A DNA stretch of 64,000 bases, taken from positions 67,860 to 131,859 of the forward strand of contig JBEULG010000016.1 in assembly GCA_041287425.1 (NCBI GenBank). The letters run 5' to 3'. Every line of letters begins with the position of its first letter. Within the stretch, counting starts at the first letter, position 1. A model generated the notes under the pieces. The model worked only from the letters and a program-made list of their open reading frames with translations, did not search any database and was not told where the DNA came from. The DNA is from JAFGSI01 sp041287425 (GTDB lineage Bacteria > Chloroflexota > Anaerolineae > Anaerolineales > Villigracilaceae). Of the stretch, positions 45,453-54,116 are shown piece after piece. A program made the position numbers and the translations under genes.

Positions 45453-48014
45453 ATGAAAACGACATTTGCTTTCCGTCTTTTCTCTGCCCTGCTGCTGACG
45501 GCGCTGCTGCTGACCGGCGTGGGGGTGAGACCCGCTTATGCGGCGGGATATACGGTCAACTCGCTGGCGGATAACAATACCGCCGGCGATGGCTTCTGCA
45601 CCCTGCGCGAAGCGATTGAAAGCACCAACAACGCCGGCAATGGCGATTGCGGCGCAAATAGCAATGCGAACGACATCATCACCTTCAGCGTGAGCGGCAC
45701 GATTACGCTTGGCTCCACCCTGCCGGCCATCGTCAGCGGCGCGGGAATGCTGACCATTGACGGCGGCGGGAACATCACCATCAGCGGCAATAACAGCGTG
45801 CAGGTGATGCGCGTCAACAGCGGCGCGAACCTCACCCTGCAAAACCTGACGATTGCCAACGGTAGCGCCACCTTAGGCGGCGGCATCTACAACGTCGGCA
45901 CGCTGACGGTGACGAACGCGACCTTCTCCGGCAACAGCGCCGACTACGGCGGCGGCATCGAGAACTACGGCACGCTGACGGTGACGGACAGCACCTTCTC
46001 CAACAACAGCGCAACCATCTATGGCGGCGGCATCGAGAACTACGGCGCGCTGACGGTGACGGACAGCACCTTCTCCAACAACAGCGCCAACAACAACGGC
46101 GGCGGCATCTTAAATTATTACAGCACGCTGACGGTGACGAACTCGACCTTCTCCAACAACAGCGCCACCTACGACGGCGGCGGCGTCTACAACGATGGCG
46201 GCACGCTGACGGTGACCAACTCAACCTTCTCCACCAACCGCGCCAACAACAACGGCGGCGGCGTCTTCAATTATTACGGCAGGTTGACGGTGACGAACTC
46301 GACCTTCTCCGGCAACAGCGCCACCTCCGGCGGCGGCATCGAGAACCGCGGCACGCTAACGCTCAAGAACACCCTCATCGCCAACAGCACGAGCGGCGGG
46401 GATTGTGTGGGCAGTTTGAGCGGCTCGAACATCAACAACCTCATCGAAGACAGCAGCAACGCCTGCGGCTTGACGCATGGCGTGAACGGCAACATCATCG
46501 GCTTTGACCCCATCCTCGGCGCGCTGACCGGTTCCCCCGCGTACTTCCCGCTCAACCCCCTCTCCCCGGCAATTGACGCCGGCGATGACGCCACCTGCGC
46601 CGCCGCGCCGGTGAACAACCAATCCCAAAACGGCGTGACCCGCCCGCAGGATGGCGATGGCAATGGCACAACAATTTGCGACATCGGCTCCTATGAGCGA
46701 CCGGATACGACTTCTCCCGTCCTTCTCTCCTTCACCCGCTTCAACCCGCCCGGCTCGCCCACTACCGCCAGCGCTCTCGTCTTCCGCGCCGAATTTAACG
46801 GAGACGTGCAGAACGTGGACGCGGCGGATTTTGTCATCAACGCCACGCCTGCCACCAGCGCCACAATTACCGGCGTGACGCAAGTCAGCCCCAGCCTGTA
46901 CGAAATCACCGTCTCCGGCGGCGACCTGGGGACGTTCAACGGCGTCATCCAACTCGACATTGCTCCCGGTCACAACATCACCGACCTGAGCGGCAACCCG
47001 CTTGCTCCACCGCCCGTTCACGAAACGTATCTGGTGCAGCATCTGCCGTCATCTGCTCCGCCCACTGTCAGCGGCGTCGTCGCCACCGGCACAGGCGCGC
47101 TCCTGCAAGGGCAAACGCTCGTTACAGGACCGACTCAATTCACGGTCACCTTCAATCAGGACGTCACTGCCGCCTCCGCCCAGAACACAGCCAACTACCT
47201 TTTGGTGCGCGCAGGCGGCGACGGCGTTCAGACCCAATCCTGCGCGGGCGGCGTGAGCGGCAGCGATACCGCCATTTCGATTGATTCCGCCGTGTACGCT
47301 CCCGCCACATTCACGACCACCTTGAACGTCAACGGCGGTCAGCCCTTGCCCGCCGGACTATACCGCCTCTTCGTGTGCGGCACCACTTCGATTGTCAATG
47401 CCAACGGAGATGAACTCTACGCCGGGCTGACGGACTACGGACTGGTCTTCAGCGTAACCTCCAGCACGAGCGGCGGCGGTTCTGGCGGGACCTCGGGCGG
47501 GTTACTCCCCGCCACCGGCTTCCCGATGGGACGCCTCACCAGCCTCCCGCTGCAGCCCGCCGAAAAAGCCTACACCTCCACCGACCTGACGCTGGAAATC
47601 CCTGCCCTGGGCGTCAACGCCCCCATCGTCGGCGTGCGAATATCGAACGGCAGTTGGGATGTCTCGTGGCTGGGAACCTCGGTCGGCTGGCTGGAAGGCA
47701 GCGCCTTCCCCACCTGGCAAGGCAACACCGTGCTGACGGGCCACGTCTGGAACGCAGATAACACCCCCGGCGTATTCGCCGGAATCAAAGACTTGCGATA
47801 CGGCAACCGCTTCTATATCCACACCTTCAACCAGACCTACGTCTATGAAGTGCGCGAGAATACTTCCCTGCGGGGCGCCGGCCGCGTGGACCAGGTCTTC
47901 AAGCACGAAGAACTGGACTGGGTCACCCTGCTCACCTGTGAAGGCTACAACCCGCTCACGGGCAACTACCTCTTTCGCCGCATGGTCAGAGCCGTGCTGG
48001 TGGAGATACGGTAA
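45453..48014 (+). CDS. Secreted beta-helix surface protein with LPATG motif and C-terminal sortase domain
   Basis: 853 aa. Signal peptide ending PAYAA, then a CSLREA-type start (YTVNSLADNN, DGFCTLREAIESTNN). Seven or so repeats of about 23-26 residues (GGGI-N-GTLTVT-STFSNNSA) form a right-handed beta helix to about residue 310. Two Ig-like or bacterial-domain segments follow (about 425-680), then a Gly/Ser hinge and LPATG (685-689). Directly after comes a sortase fold: LEIPALGVNAPIVGV, LTGHVW (His764), LLTCEGYN (Cys829) and LFRRMVRAVLV (Arg842/843). No membrane helix or basic tail follows LPATG, unlike normal sorting signals. The catalytic triad looks complete. A strong terminator follows at 48033. 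Confidence 0.85.
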   Translation: MKTTFAFRLFSALLLTALLLTGVGVRPAYAAGYTVNSLADNNTAGDGFCTLREAIESTNNAGNGDCGANSNANDIITFSVSGTITLGSTLPAIVSGAGMLTIDGGGNITISGNNSVQVMRVNSGANLTLQNLTIANGSATLGGGIYNVGTLTVTNATFSGNSADYGGGIENYGTLTVTDSTFSNNSATIYGGGIENYGALTVTDSTFSNNSANNNGGGILNYYSTLTVTNSTFSNNSATYDGGGVYNDGGTLTVTNSTFSTNRANNNGGGVFNYYGRLTVTNSTFSGNSATSGGGIENRGTLTLKNTLIANSTSGGDCVGSLSGSNINNLIEDSSNACGLTHGVNGNIIGFDPILGALTGSPAYFPLNPLSPAIDAGDDATCAAAPVNNQSQNGVTRPQDGDGNGTTICDIGSYERPDTTSPVLLSFTRFNPPGSPTTASALVFRAEFNGDVQNVDAADFVINATPATSATITGVTQVSPSLYEITVSGGDLGTFNGVIQLDIAPGHNITDLSGNPLAPPPVHETYLVQHLPSSAPPTVSGVVATGTGALLQGQTLVTGPTQFTVTFNQDVTAASAQNTANYLLVRAGGDGVQTQSCAGGVSGSDTAISIDSAVYAPATFTTTLNVNGGQPLPAGLYRLFVCGTTSIVNANGDELYAGLTDYGLVFSVTSSTSGGGSGGTSGGLLPATGFPMGRLTSLPLQPAEKAYTSTDLTLEIPALGVNAPIVGVRISNGSWDVSWLGTSVGWLEGSAFPTWQGNTVLTGHVWNADNTPGVFAGIKDLRYGNRFYIHTFNQTYVYEVRENTSLRGAGRVDQVFKHEELDWVTLLTCEGYNPLTGNYLFRRMVRAVLVEIR

Positions 48015-48032
48015 GAGAAGAGAAGAGAGATC

Positions 48033-48069
48033 AAGTTCCACGCGCTTTTGAAGCGCGTGGAACTTCTTT
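48033..48069 (+). terminator. Terminator after the sortase-fused surface protein
   Basis: AAGTTCCACGCGC at 48033-48045 pairs fully with GCGCGTGGAACTT at 48053-48065 across TTTTGAA, followed by CTTTTC. No gene is seen in 48070-48212. Confidence 0.85.
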
Positions 48070-48212
48070 TCATACCAAACACCCGTCGTGTAACTGCTTA
48101 TTCGGCTTTGGCAGGAGATAACTCCCCGCTCACCTGAAGTCGGCTTCCGGCCGGCTGCGGCCAGATGTGCCGGATGCAGAAACGCTTGGCCATCATGGCG
48201 AAATGTGACCCG

Positions 48213-48710
48213 TCAAGGCGCCAGCCAACCTCCCAGCGCAAGAAGGCCAAAGGCCAGCGCCATCCACAGACAGCCAGGAAGGGCGGCGCGCCCAATGAGC
48301 CTGAGATTCTCGCCTCGGGCAGCACGGACCACAGGGCGCGGGTGACGTTTGGTCCCCTCGCGGCCGATTGCGGCGTTTTGCAAAAAACTCGCCTCGTGCA
48401 TGAGAGTCAAAATGGCCATCACAAACCGAAAACCGCCCCAGGTGAGGACCATCACCGCCAGCAGGATGAGCGCCAGGCCCAAAGCAGTTTGCAGCGCCCG
48501 GAAACTCTCGCCGGCGCGGACGAGCGGACGCAGCGTCTCGCTCCACATCGAGTACAGAATGGCTCCCAGAAAGAGGGCCACCGCCGCCCAGGCCGGCCAG
48601 GCGCGGCGCGAGAAACGCTCCCGGCGCGGCAGGGCAAACAGGTAAAAAACCGCCAGCACAAAAGCGATTGCTCCCAGTTGAGCCGTCAGGTCGCGCCATT
48701 CAGGGGACAT
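48213..48710 (-). CDS. Uncharacterised membrane protein
   Basis: 165 aa, about four helices: LGAIAFVLAVFYLFALP, WAAVALFLGAILYSMW, LGLALILLAVMVLTWGGF and CLWMALAFGLLALGGWL. Basic loops between them. No family recognised. ATG 48710 overlaps the upstream gene by 11 nt, and a start further up would lie inside that gene, so the two are co-expressed. The C-terminus ends with the last helix. Confidence 0.55.
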   Translation of the reverse strand: MSPEWRDLTAQLGAIAFVLAVFYLFALPRRERFSRRAWPAWAAVALFLGAILYSMWSETLRPLVRAGESFRALQTALGLALILLAVMVLTWGGFRFVMAILTLMHEASFLQNAAIGREGTKRHPRPVVRAARGENLRLIGRAALPGCLWMALAFGLLALGGWLAP

Positions 48711-49248
48711 TTTGCAAAACCTCACGCAATTTCTGATACAGATTGACACCCCCATACCAGTCTGAAATTTCAATCACCTCCTGGCTGCTATCTGGTTTGC
48801 GATACCACACCTGCACCATGTCCACCGAGGGGCTTTCTGGCCCGCCGGGGTAAGTGACCCGCTCCAAGCGCAGGATGTCTTTGCGTGGTATCTCCAGGTA
48901 TTCGATTTGGTCGGTATGGATGTCGTAGTACTGGTAGATCAACGCATCGGCGGTCACGGCCAGGTACAGGTCACGGCGCTGGAAGAACTCCCGCCAGTAA
49001 GAGATGGCATTTGCGCCGAACAACCAGCCCAGGAAAGCCGCAAAAGCGGCAAAGCACAACAGGCTGGCGAGGCCGCTCCAGTCCTGCCAGTCTATTTCTG
49101 TGCGAAAGCGGAACGGCAACACAATGAACAGCATAATGACCAGCGCCCAGCTCAGCAGGCCCATCAGCGAAGTGAGAATCAGTCCCAGCAAGGGAAGGGG
49201 CTTGCCGCGCAGGAACAAGACGGGGTGAGGCGGCGGAGCGTGTTTCAT
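48700..49248 (-). CDS. Uncharacterised two-helix membrane protein with PH-like domain
   Basis: 182 aa. Two hydrophobic hairpin helices (LPLLGLILTSLMGLLSWALV and LASLLCFAAFAAFLGWLFG), then a beta-rich cytoplasmic domain: RRDLYLAVTADALIYQYYD, IEYLEIPRKDILRLERVTY, VDMVQVWYRKPD, EVIEISDWYGG. The two-helix-plus-beta layout resembles bacterial PH-domain membrane proteins, but similarity is only in form. GGAGGTCGGA lies before ATG 49248. Function unknown. Confidence 0.55.
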   Translation of the reverse strand: MKHAPPPHPVLFLRGKPLPLLGLILTSLMGLLSWALVIMLFIVLPFRFRTEIDWQDWSGLASLLCFAAFAAFLGWLFGANAISYWREFFQRRDLYLAVTADALIYQYYDIHTDQIEYLEIPRKDILRLERVTYPGGPESPSVDMVQVWYRKPDSSQEVIEISDWYGGVNLYQKLREVLQNVP

Positions 49249-49487
49249 TCCGACCTCCAGCAGACCTTTGACCTGCCACCAGGCAGACAGATGGAAAAAT
49301 TCTACCACCTTCCCCAGCCGTGCGGATAGATGACCGGCCGCTGGCGGCGGCACAAGCCCCGGCCGCCGATGCGCGCCCAGGAGGGGAGTTGCATGGATTC
49401 CGCCGCCCCTGCCGTCGGGGAATGAATTCCAGGAAATATCTCTACCATCATCCATTTGTTGTAAAATATTTCACAGAAGGAGGTGTT

Positions 49488-50513
49488 ATGGATACTCCTG
49501 CTGTGCAAGAAGATTCGAAAGCCGTCTTGCGGAAGATTCTCGCTCCCTATCAAACCGCCGATACCCGCCGCGCCGCCTGGCAACTGGTCAACACGCTGGT
49601 CCCCTACTTCACCTTGTGGGCGCTGATGTTTCTCAGCCTGAAAGTTTCCTACTGGCTGACGCTGCTGCTGGCCATCCCCACTGCCGGTTTCATGGTGCGG
49701 ACCTTTATCATCTTCCACGACTGCGGACACGGTTCTTTCTTCCCTTCCCGCCAGGCCAACGACATCGTCGGAATCATCACCGGCATTCTGACTTTCACCC
49801 CCTGGGCGCGCTGGTGGCGCGACCACGCCATCCACCACGCCACCGCCGGCGACCTCGACCGGCGCGGCGTCGGCGACGTGTACACGATGACCGTGCAGGA
49901 ATACCGGCAGGCGCCCTGGTGGCGCAAACTGGCCTACCGCCTGATGCGCCACCCCTTCAACATGTTCATCATCGGCGCGCCGATTGTCTTCGCTATCGTA
50001 CAACGCTTTTATGCCCGCGGCACCGGCAAGCGCGAAAAGGCCAGCGTCTGGTGGACTAACCTGGCGCTGGCGGCGCTGATCGGCGCGCTCATCTGGCTGG
50101 TGGGCTGGAAAGCCTATCTGATGGTGCAAATCCCCGTCTTCTGGCTGGGGACGAGCACCGGCGTCTGGCTGTTCTACATGCAGCATCAGTTTGAGAACGT
50201 CTATTGGGAGCGGCACGAAAAATGGGACTTCTTCGAGGCCGGGTTGAAAGGCTGTTCCTACTTCAAGTTGCCCAAAGTCCTGCAATGGTTTACCGGCAAC
50301 ATCGGCTTCCACCACATCCACCACTTGAGCGCCCGCATTCCCAACTACAAACTGGAAGCCTGTTTCCGCGAGAACCCCATGCTGCAAAATCCGCCCACGC
50401 TGACGCTGCGCTCCAGTTGGAAGAGTCTGCGCCTGCGGCTCTATGACGAGGAGCAGAAGAAACTGGTCGGCTGGGAGGCGCTCAAGCGAATGCAGACTTC
50501 CGAAGTCTCATAG
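49488..50513 (+). CDS. Membrane fatty acid desaturase
   Basis: 341 aa, di-iron acyl-lipid desaturase of the DesA/FAD2 kind with four membrane helices. Three His boxes: HDCGHGSF from His77, HAIHHA from His113, and HHIHH (275-279). GDLDRRGVGDVYTMTVQEY and YMQHQFENVYWERH are also family features. Electron donor not present nearby. ATG 49488 follows AAGGAGGTG. TAAAAT at 49462-49467 may be the -10. The last codons, for QTSEVS, are made by a palindrome. Confidence 0.9.
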   Translation: MDTPAVQEDSKAVLRKILAPYQTADTRRAAWQLVNTLVPYFTLWALMFLSLKVSYWLTLLLAIPTAGFMVRTFIIFHDCGHGSFFPSRQANDIVGIITGILTFTPWARWWRDHAIHHATAGDLDRRGVGDVYTMTVQEYRQAPWWRKLAYRLMRHPFNMFIIGAPIVFAIVQRFYARGTGKREKASVWWTNLALAALIGALIWLVGWKAYLMVQIPVFWLGTSTGVWLFYMQHQFENVYWERHEKWDFFEAGLKGCSYFKLPKVLQWFTGNIGFHHIHHLSARIPNYKLEACFRENPMLQNPPTLTLRSSWKSLRLRLYDEEQKKLVGWEALKRMQTSEVS

Positions 50514-50527
50514 ACTTCGGAAGTCTG
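50493..50527. repeat. 16-bp palindrome ending the desaturase gene
   Basis: CAGACTTCCGAAGTCT at 50493-50508 is fully complementary to 50512-50527 across CAT. The left arm encodes the last desaturase residues and the stop (50511-50513) lies in the loop and right arm. It lies between convergent desaturase and lpdA, and may also slow RNA polymerase, though there is no T run. Confidence 0.8.
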
Positions 50528-50537
50528 GGGGAAAGGC

Positions 50538-51935
50538 CTAGATATGGATGGCGCTGCCCTCGGCGGCGTGCGCGGCTTCCATCAGCACCTCGCTCAAGGT
50601 CGGGTGGGCATGGACGTTGCGGGCAATTTCCGCCGGGGTGAGTTCCATCATGCGCGCCAGGGTCAGTTCGGGCAGCAGTTCGGTCACCTCCGGGCCGACC
50701 AGCGTAGCGCCCAGAATCTCGCCGTATTTCTCATCCACCACCAGTTTGACCCAGCCGGCGTAGTCGCCCAGGCCGAGCGCCTTGCCGTTGGCCTGGAAGG
50801 GGAAACGCCCCACCCTGACCGCGAACCCGCGCTCCCTGGCCTGCGCCTCGCTCAGCCCAAAGGAGGCCACCTGCGGCGAGCAGTAGGTGGCGCGCGGCAT
50901 CATCTCATAGTCCAGTTTGACGGTCTCGTGACCGGCGATATGCTCGGCGCAGACGATGCCCATCGCCGAGCCGACGTGCGCCAGCATCAGTTTGCCGGTC
51001 ACGTCGCCGATGGCCCAAATGCCGGGGACGTTGGTCGCCATGCGCTCGTCAATCTCGATAAAGCCGCGCTCCGAAATCTTGACGCCGACCTCCTCCAGCC
51101 CCAGGCCCTTTGAGTTCGGGCGGAAGCCGACCGCCACCAGGGCCTGCTCGGCCTCCAGCGTCTTCGTCTCGCCCGCCGCCGAAACGGTGACCCTGACCCC
51201 GCTCTCGCTCGCCTCGACCGCCTCGACCTTGTGCCCGGCCAGAATCTTGACCCCGCGCTTGGTGAACGCTTTGGCGACCTCGGCGGCGGCCTCCTCGTCC
51301 TCCAGCGGCAGGACGTGCGGCAGCATTTCCACTACCGTCACTTCCACCCCGTAGGCGTTCCAGACGGTGGCAAACTCCATGCCGATGGCGCCCGCCCCGA
51401 TGATGACCGCGCTCTTGGGCAGTTTCTCCTGCAAAATGGCCTCCAGATAGGTAACCACTTTCTCGCCGTCCACCTTCCAGGCGCCCGGCACCGCCACCGA
51501 AGCGCCGGTGGCGATGATGATGTTCCTGGCCTTCAGTTCGGTCACACTGCCGTCCTGGCCGGTCACGGCGACCGTATCTTTGGCGCTCAATTTGGCCGTT
51601 CCCATGTGGACGGCGATGCCGTTCTTCTTCATCAAGAACTCCACGCCCTTCACCAGCCGCCCGGAGACCTGCCGCGAGCGTTTGACCGCCGCGGCGTAGT
51701 CGAGGGTCAGGTTCTCGAACGAGAAGCCGAACTCCTTGCCGCGCTCGCGCAGGATGTGCGCCACTTCGGCGTTCTTGAGCAGCGCCTTGGATGGGATGCA
51801 GCCCACGTTCAGGCACACACCGCCCAGCCATTGCTTGTCCACGATGGCGACCTTCTGCTTGAGTTGCGCGGCGCGGATGGCGGCCACGTAGCCCGCCGGT
51901 CCCGCGCCGATGACGATGACATCGTAAGTTTCCAT
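50538..51935 (-). CDS. lpdA: Dihydrolipoyl dehydrogenase (E3)
   Basis: 465 aa. FAD enzyme re-oxidising lipoyl groups of 2-oxoacid dehydrogenases with NAD. FAD loop YDVIVIGAGPAGYVAAIRAA, redox Cys pair GGVCLNVGCIPSKAL, NAD loop AVIIGAGAIGMEFATVW, second FAD motif VPGIWAIGDVTGKLMLAHV, and C-terminal His-Glu pair in NVHAHPTLSEVL. Its own TATAAT (minus strand, 51970-51965) and CAGGAG precede it. Probably serves the E1-E2 pair 2 kb away, from which it is separated by a divergent lipoprotein gene. Confidence 0.95.
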   Translation of the reverse strand: METYDVIVIGAGPAGYVAAIRAAQLKQKVAIVDKQWLGGVCLNVGCIPSKALLKNAEVAHILRERGKEFGFSFENLTLDYAAAVKRSRQVSGRLVKGVEFLMKKNGIAVHMGTAKLSAKDTVAVTGQDGSVTELKARNIIIATGASVAVPGAWKVDGEKVVTYLEAILQEKLPKSAVIIGAGAIGMEFATVWNAYGVEVTVVEMLPHVLPLEDEEAAAEVAKAFTKRGVKILAGHKVEAVEASESGVRVTVSAAGETKTLEAEQALVAVGFRPNSKGLGLEEVGVKISERGFIEIDERMATNVPGIWAIGDVTGKLMLAHVGSAMGIVCAEHIAGHETVKLDYEMMPRATYCSPQVASFGLSEAQARERGFAVRVGRFPFQANGKALGLGDYAGWVKLVVDEKYGEILGATLVGPEVTELLPELTLARMMELTPAEIARNVHAHPTLSEVLMEAAHAAEGSAIHI

Positions 51936-51964
51936 GCAAGTTACTCCTGATAAAAGTTGTCCGA

Positions 51965-51970
51965 ATTATA
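51965..51970 (-). promoter_or_regulatory. -10 box TATAAT for lpdA
   Basis: Perfect TATAAT on the minus strand, 30 nt before ATG 51935; no clear -35. Confidence 0.5.
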
Positions 51971-52081
51971 CCCTGAAGGAGAGGCGGAATAAGAGCAGAC
52001 GAACAAGGGCCGGGATTGAATTTATTCCGCTCGTAAACTACAATAACAATAGGTTCCGAGACTTTCAAACAGGAGGTCTTC

Positions 52082-54064
52082 ATGAAAAAAACGACCTGCT
52101 CGATTTTGAGCCTTCTATTACTTGCCCTGGCCGCCTGCAATTTGCCGGGTCCCGCCGCTGGAACCCCCACCGCTTCCCCAACGCCCACACCGCTTCCCGC
52201 CGGTTCGACCTTATTCCTCTTTCCGGCGAGACCCGATTCAGGGCGCCATATCGCTTTGTCGTCCGCCGACGACGCCGATACCGAGATTGTCGGTGAAGGC
52301 CGCCGGACGGGCAATGGCCGGGCCTTGAGCGCCGCAGACGGCAACGCCACCCCCGACTCCTACATCCAATTCGACATCAGCGATGCCGGCCTCTTCGCCG
52401 GTCAACCGACCTCCAGCATCCGCCTCGACATCGAATACCTCGACGAGGGCCTGGACAGTTTCGTGGTCCAATACGACGCGGCCGCCGGCGGCCCCTACGG
52501 AGACGGACGCTTCTTCGAGAGTTGGCCCATCTATAAGACAGGCTCAGGCGAATACCGAACGGTTTCCCTGGTCTTCAAAGATGTATATTTCGGCAACCGC
52601 GATAACGGCGCCGATTTGCGCATCTTCGACCGCAGCGACGGCGCCGAAACCATCCGCAAGGTGAGCATCACCCTGCTGCCCAATCCGACCGTCATCAACG
52701 TGGACGAGTGCGGCGCCAACCCCTACGACGATGAGCCGGACAGCGACGCCATTCAAGCCTGCATCAACCGGGCGCAATCAGGGGACATCATCACCTTCAC
52801 TTCAGGGGAAAATTCGCCCGGCTACCGGGGTTACCTCATTAACAAGACCATCTTCCTCAACATGGCCACCCCCCGCTCCTACCTGACGTTCACCTCGACC
52901 GACCCGCTCAATCACGCCCTCTTGCAGGCCACGGCCGACCTGCACGGCTTCGTGGTGAAGTTGTTCGCCCGTTCGCAGGGCGGCGACCCCGCCCAGATGG
53001 ACTATATGACCCTCACCCATCTGCACCTGGATGGCAACCGCCAGGAACGCACCTGCTTCGGCGCGGACGGCATCGCCAACGGCGTGGATGACAACTGGGG
53101 TTCCTGGCTGCCCGAATGCACCATCGAGTGGGATTCCGCCTGCCTGCCCGGCACGCTCGACATGGCCGGCGCCCTGGACTGGAACGACCCACAGCAGAAT
53201 TACATCGCCAATCCGGGGCGCTGGACGGTGGGACACCGCATTCAGGATGTGCACATCACCAACACCGAGTGCGGCACAGCCTTTGGGTTGGGCGCGGCGG
53301 CCAGCGTCCTGCTCGATAACACCATCGAGAACGCCGGCGACCACGTCCACGCCGGCGGCTGCGCCCAGACCGATGATTCGGAAGGCCTCGGCGACTGGTC
53401 CGACGGCATCACCTTCGACGGCCCCAGCCATCTGGTGATGGGCAACACGGTGGTCAACCCTTCAGATATCGGAATCGTCTTCTTCGGCGGGCGGTTGACC
53501 ATCATCCGCGAAAACACCATCCGGGTCGAAAGCGGCAATCACGGCGCCTTTAGCGGGATTGCCATCCACACCTGGTCTTTCGGCGACATTTCTTTCAGCC
53601 AGGTGACCGGCAATACCATCATCAGCGAAGGGGACGAGACCTGCGGCAACCTGCATACCGGCATTGACATCGGCCCGCACATGTGGGGCGGCGCCTGCCT
53701 GTCGGACCCCCTCCGGCCGGCCATCGGCCTGCCCGGCTGCTCGCTCGAACCGGACGCCCCGCAGGGCGCCCTGTGCGGGTCGAGTGAGACCTGCCAGGTG
53801 TGGGCTTCGGTGGCCCAGGAAGACGCCTTCTTTCTTCTGACCGACAATTACGTGCGCGGCGCCCACATCAACTACCTCATCGAAGGTCTCGACCTGGTGG
53901 GCGAACTCATCGAAAACAACAACGTCAGCGAGACGCCGCGGCGCAGCGACTGGGATGCCGCCTGGCGCGGTTGTGACGGCGTCCACTGGCGGCCGACCGA
54001 TAAGGTAGCGCACCACCCCTCCCTGAGCGGCTGGACCGACCTGCGAGTCCATTGCGAGCGTTGA
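52082..54064 (+). CDS. Secreted lipoprotein with right-handed beta helix
   Basis: 660 aa. Lipobox LALAAC, then a Pro/Thr-rich linker. An N-terminal beta-sandwich-like region (about 40-200) with SYIQFDISDAGLF and IRLDIEYLDEG resembles a carbohydrate-binding module. A pectate-lyase-like beta helix follows: ITFTSGENSPGYRGYLI, HRIQDVHITNTECG, HLVMGNTVVNPSDIGIVFFGG, ITGNTIISE-type coils. Many Cys, perhaps disulfides suited to the VKOR system. Probably binds or cleaves polysaccharide outside the cell; no catalytic residues can be named. AGGAGG precedes ATG 52082. Confidence 0.75.
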   Translation: MKKTTCSILSLLLLALAACNLPGPAAGTPTASPTPTPLPAGSTLFLFPARPDSGRHIALSSADDADTEIVGEGRRTGNGRALSAADGNATPDSYIQFDISDAGLFAGQPTSSIRLDIEYLDEGLDSFVVQYDAAAGGPYGDGRFFESWPIYKTGSGEYRTVSLVFKDVYFGNRDNGADLRIFDRSDGAETIRKVSITLLPNPTVINVDECGANPYDDEPDSDAIQACINRAQSGDIITFTSGENSPGYRGYLINKTIFLNMATPRSYLTFTSTDPLNHALLQATADLHGFVVKLFARSQGGDPAQMDYMTLTHLHLDGNRQERTCFGADGIANGVDDNWGSWLPECTIEWDSACLPGTLDMAGALDWNDPQQNYIANPGRWTVGHRIQDVHITNTECGTAFGLGAAASVLLDNTIENAGDHVHAGGCAQTDDSEGLGDWSDGITFDGPSHLVMGNTVVNPSDIGIVFFGGRLTIIRENTIRVESGNHGAFSGIAIHTWSFGDISFSQVTGNTIISEGDETCGNLHTGIDIGPHMWGGACLSDPLRPAIGLPGCSLEPDAPQGALCGSSETCQVWASVAQEDAFFLLTDNYVRGAHINYLIEGLDLVGELIENNNVSETPRRSDWDAAWRGCDGVHWRPTDKVAHHPSLSGWTDLRVHCER

Positions 54065-54074
54065 CGGCTCCAAA

Positions 54075-54102
54075 AAAAAAGCGCCCACAAAGGCGCTTTT
54101 TT
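54075..54102. terminator. Bidirectional terminator between beta-helix lipoprotein and E2
   Basis: AAAAAAGCGCC at 54075-54085 pairs with GGCGCTTTTTT at 54092-54102 across CACAAA. A run on one side and T run on the other, serving both convergent genes. Confidence 0.9.
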
Positions 54103-54116
54103 GATTGCCGGGCGGG

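Noticed and set aside
48098..48325. 75-codon minus-strand ORF after the sortase gene
   Set aside because: It mostly overlaps the membrane protein gene at 48213 in another frame and lacks a ribosome site.
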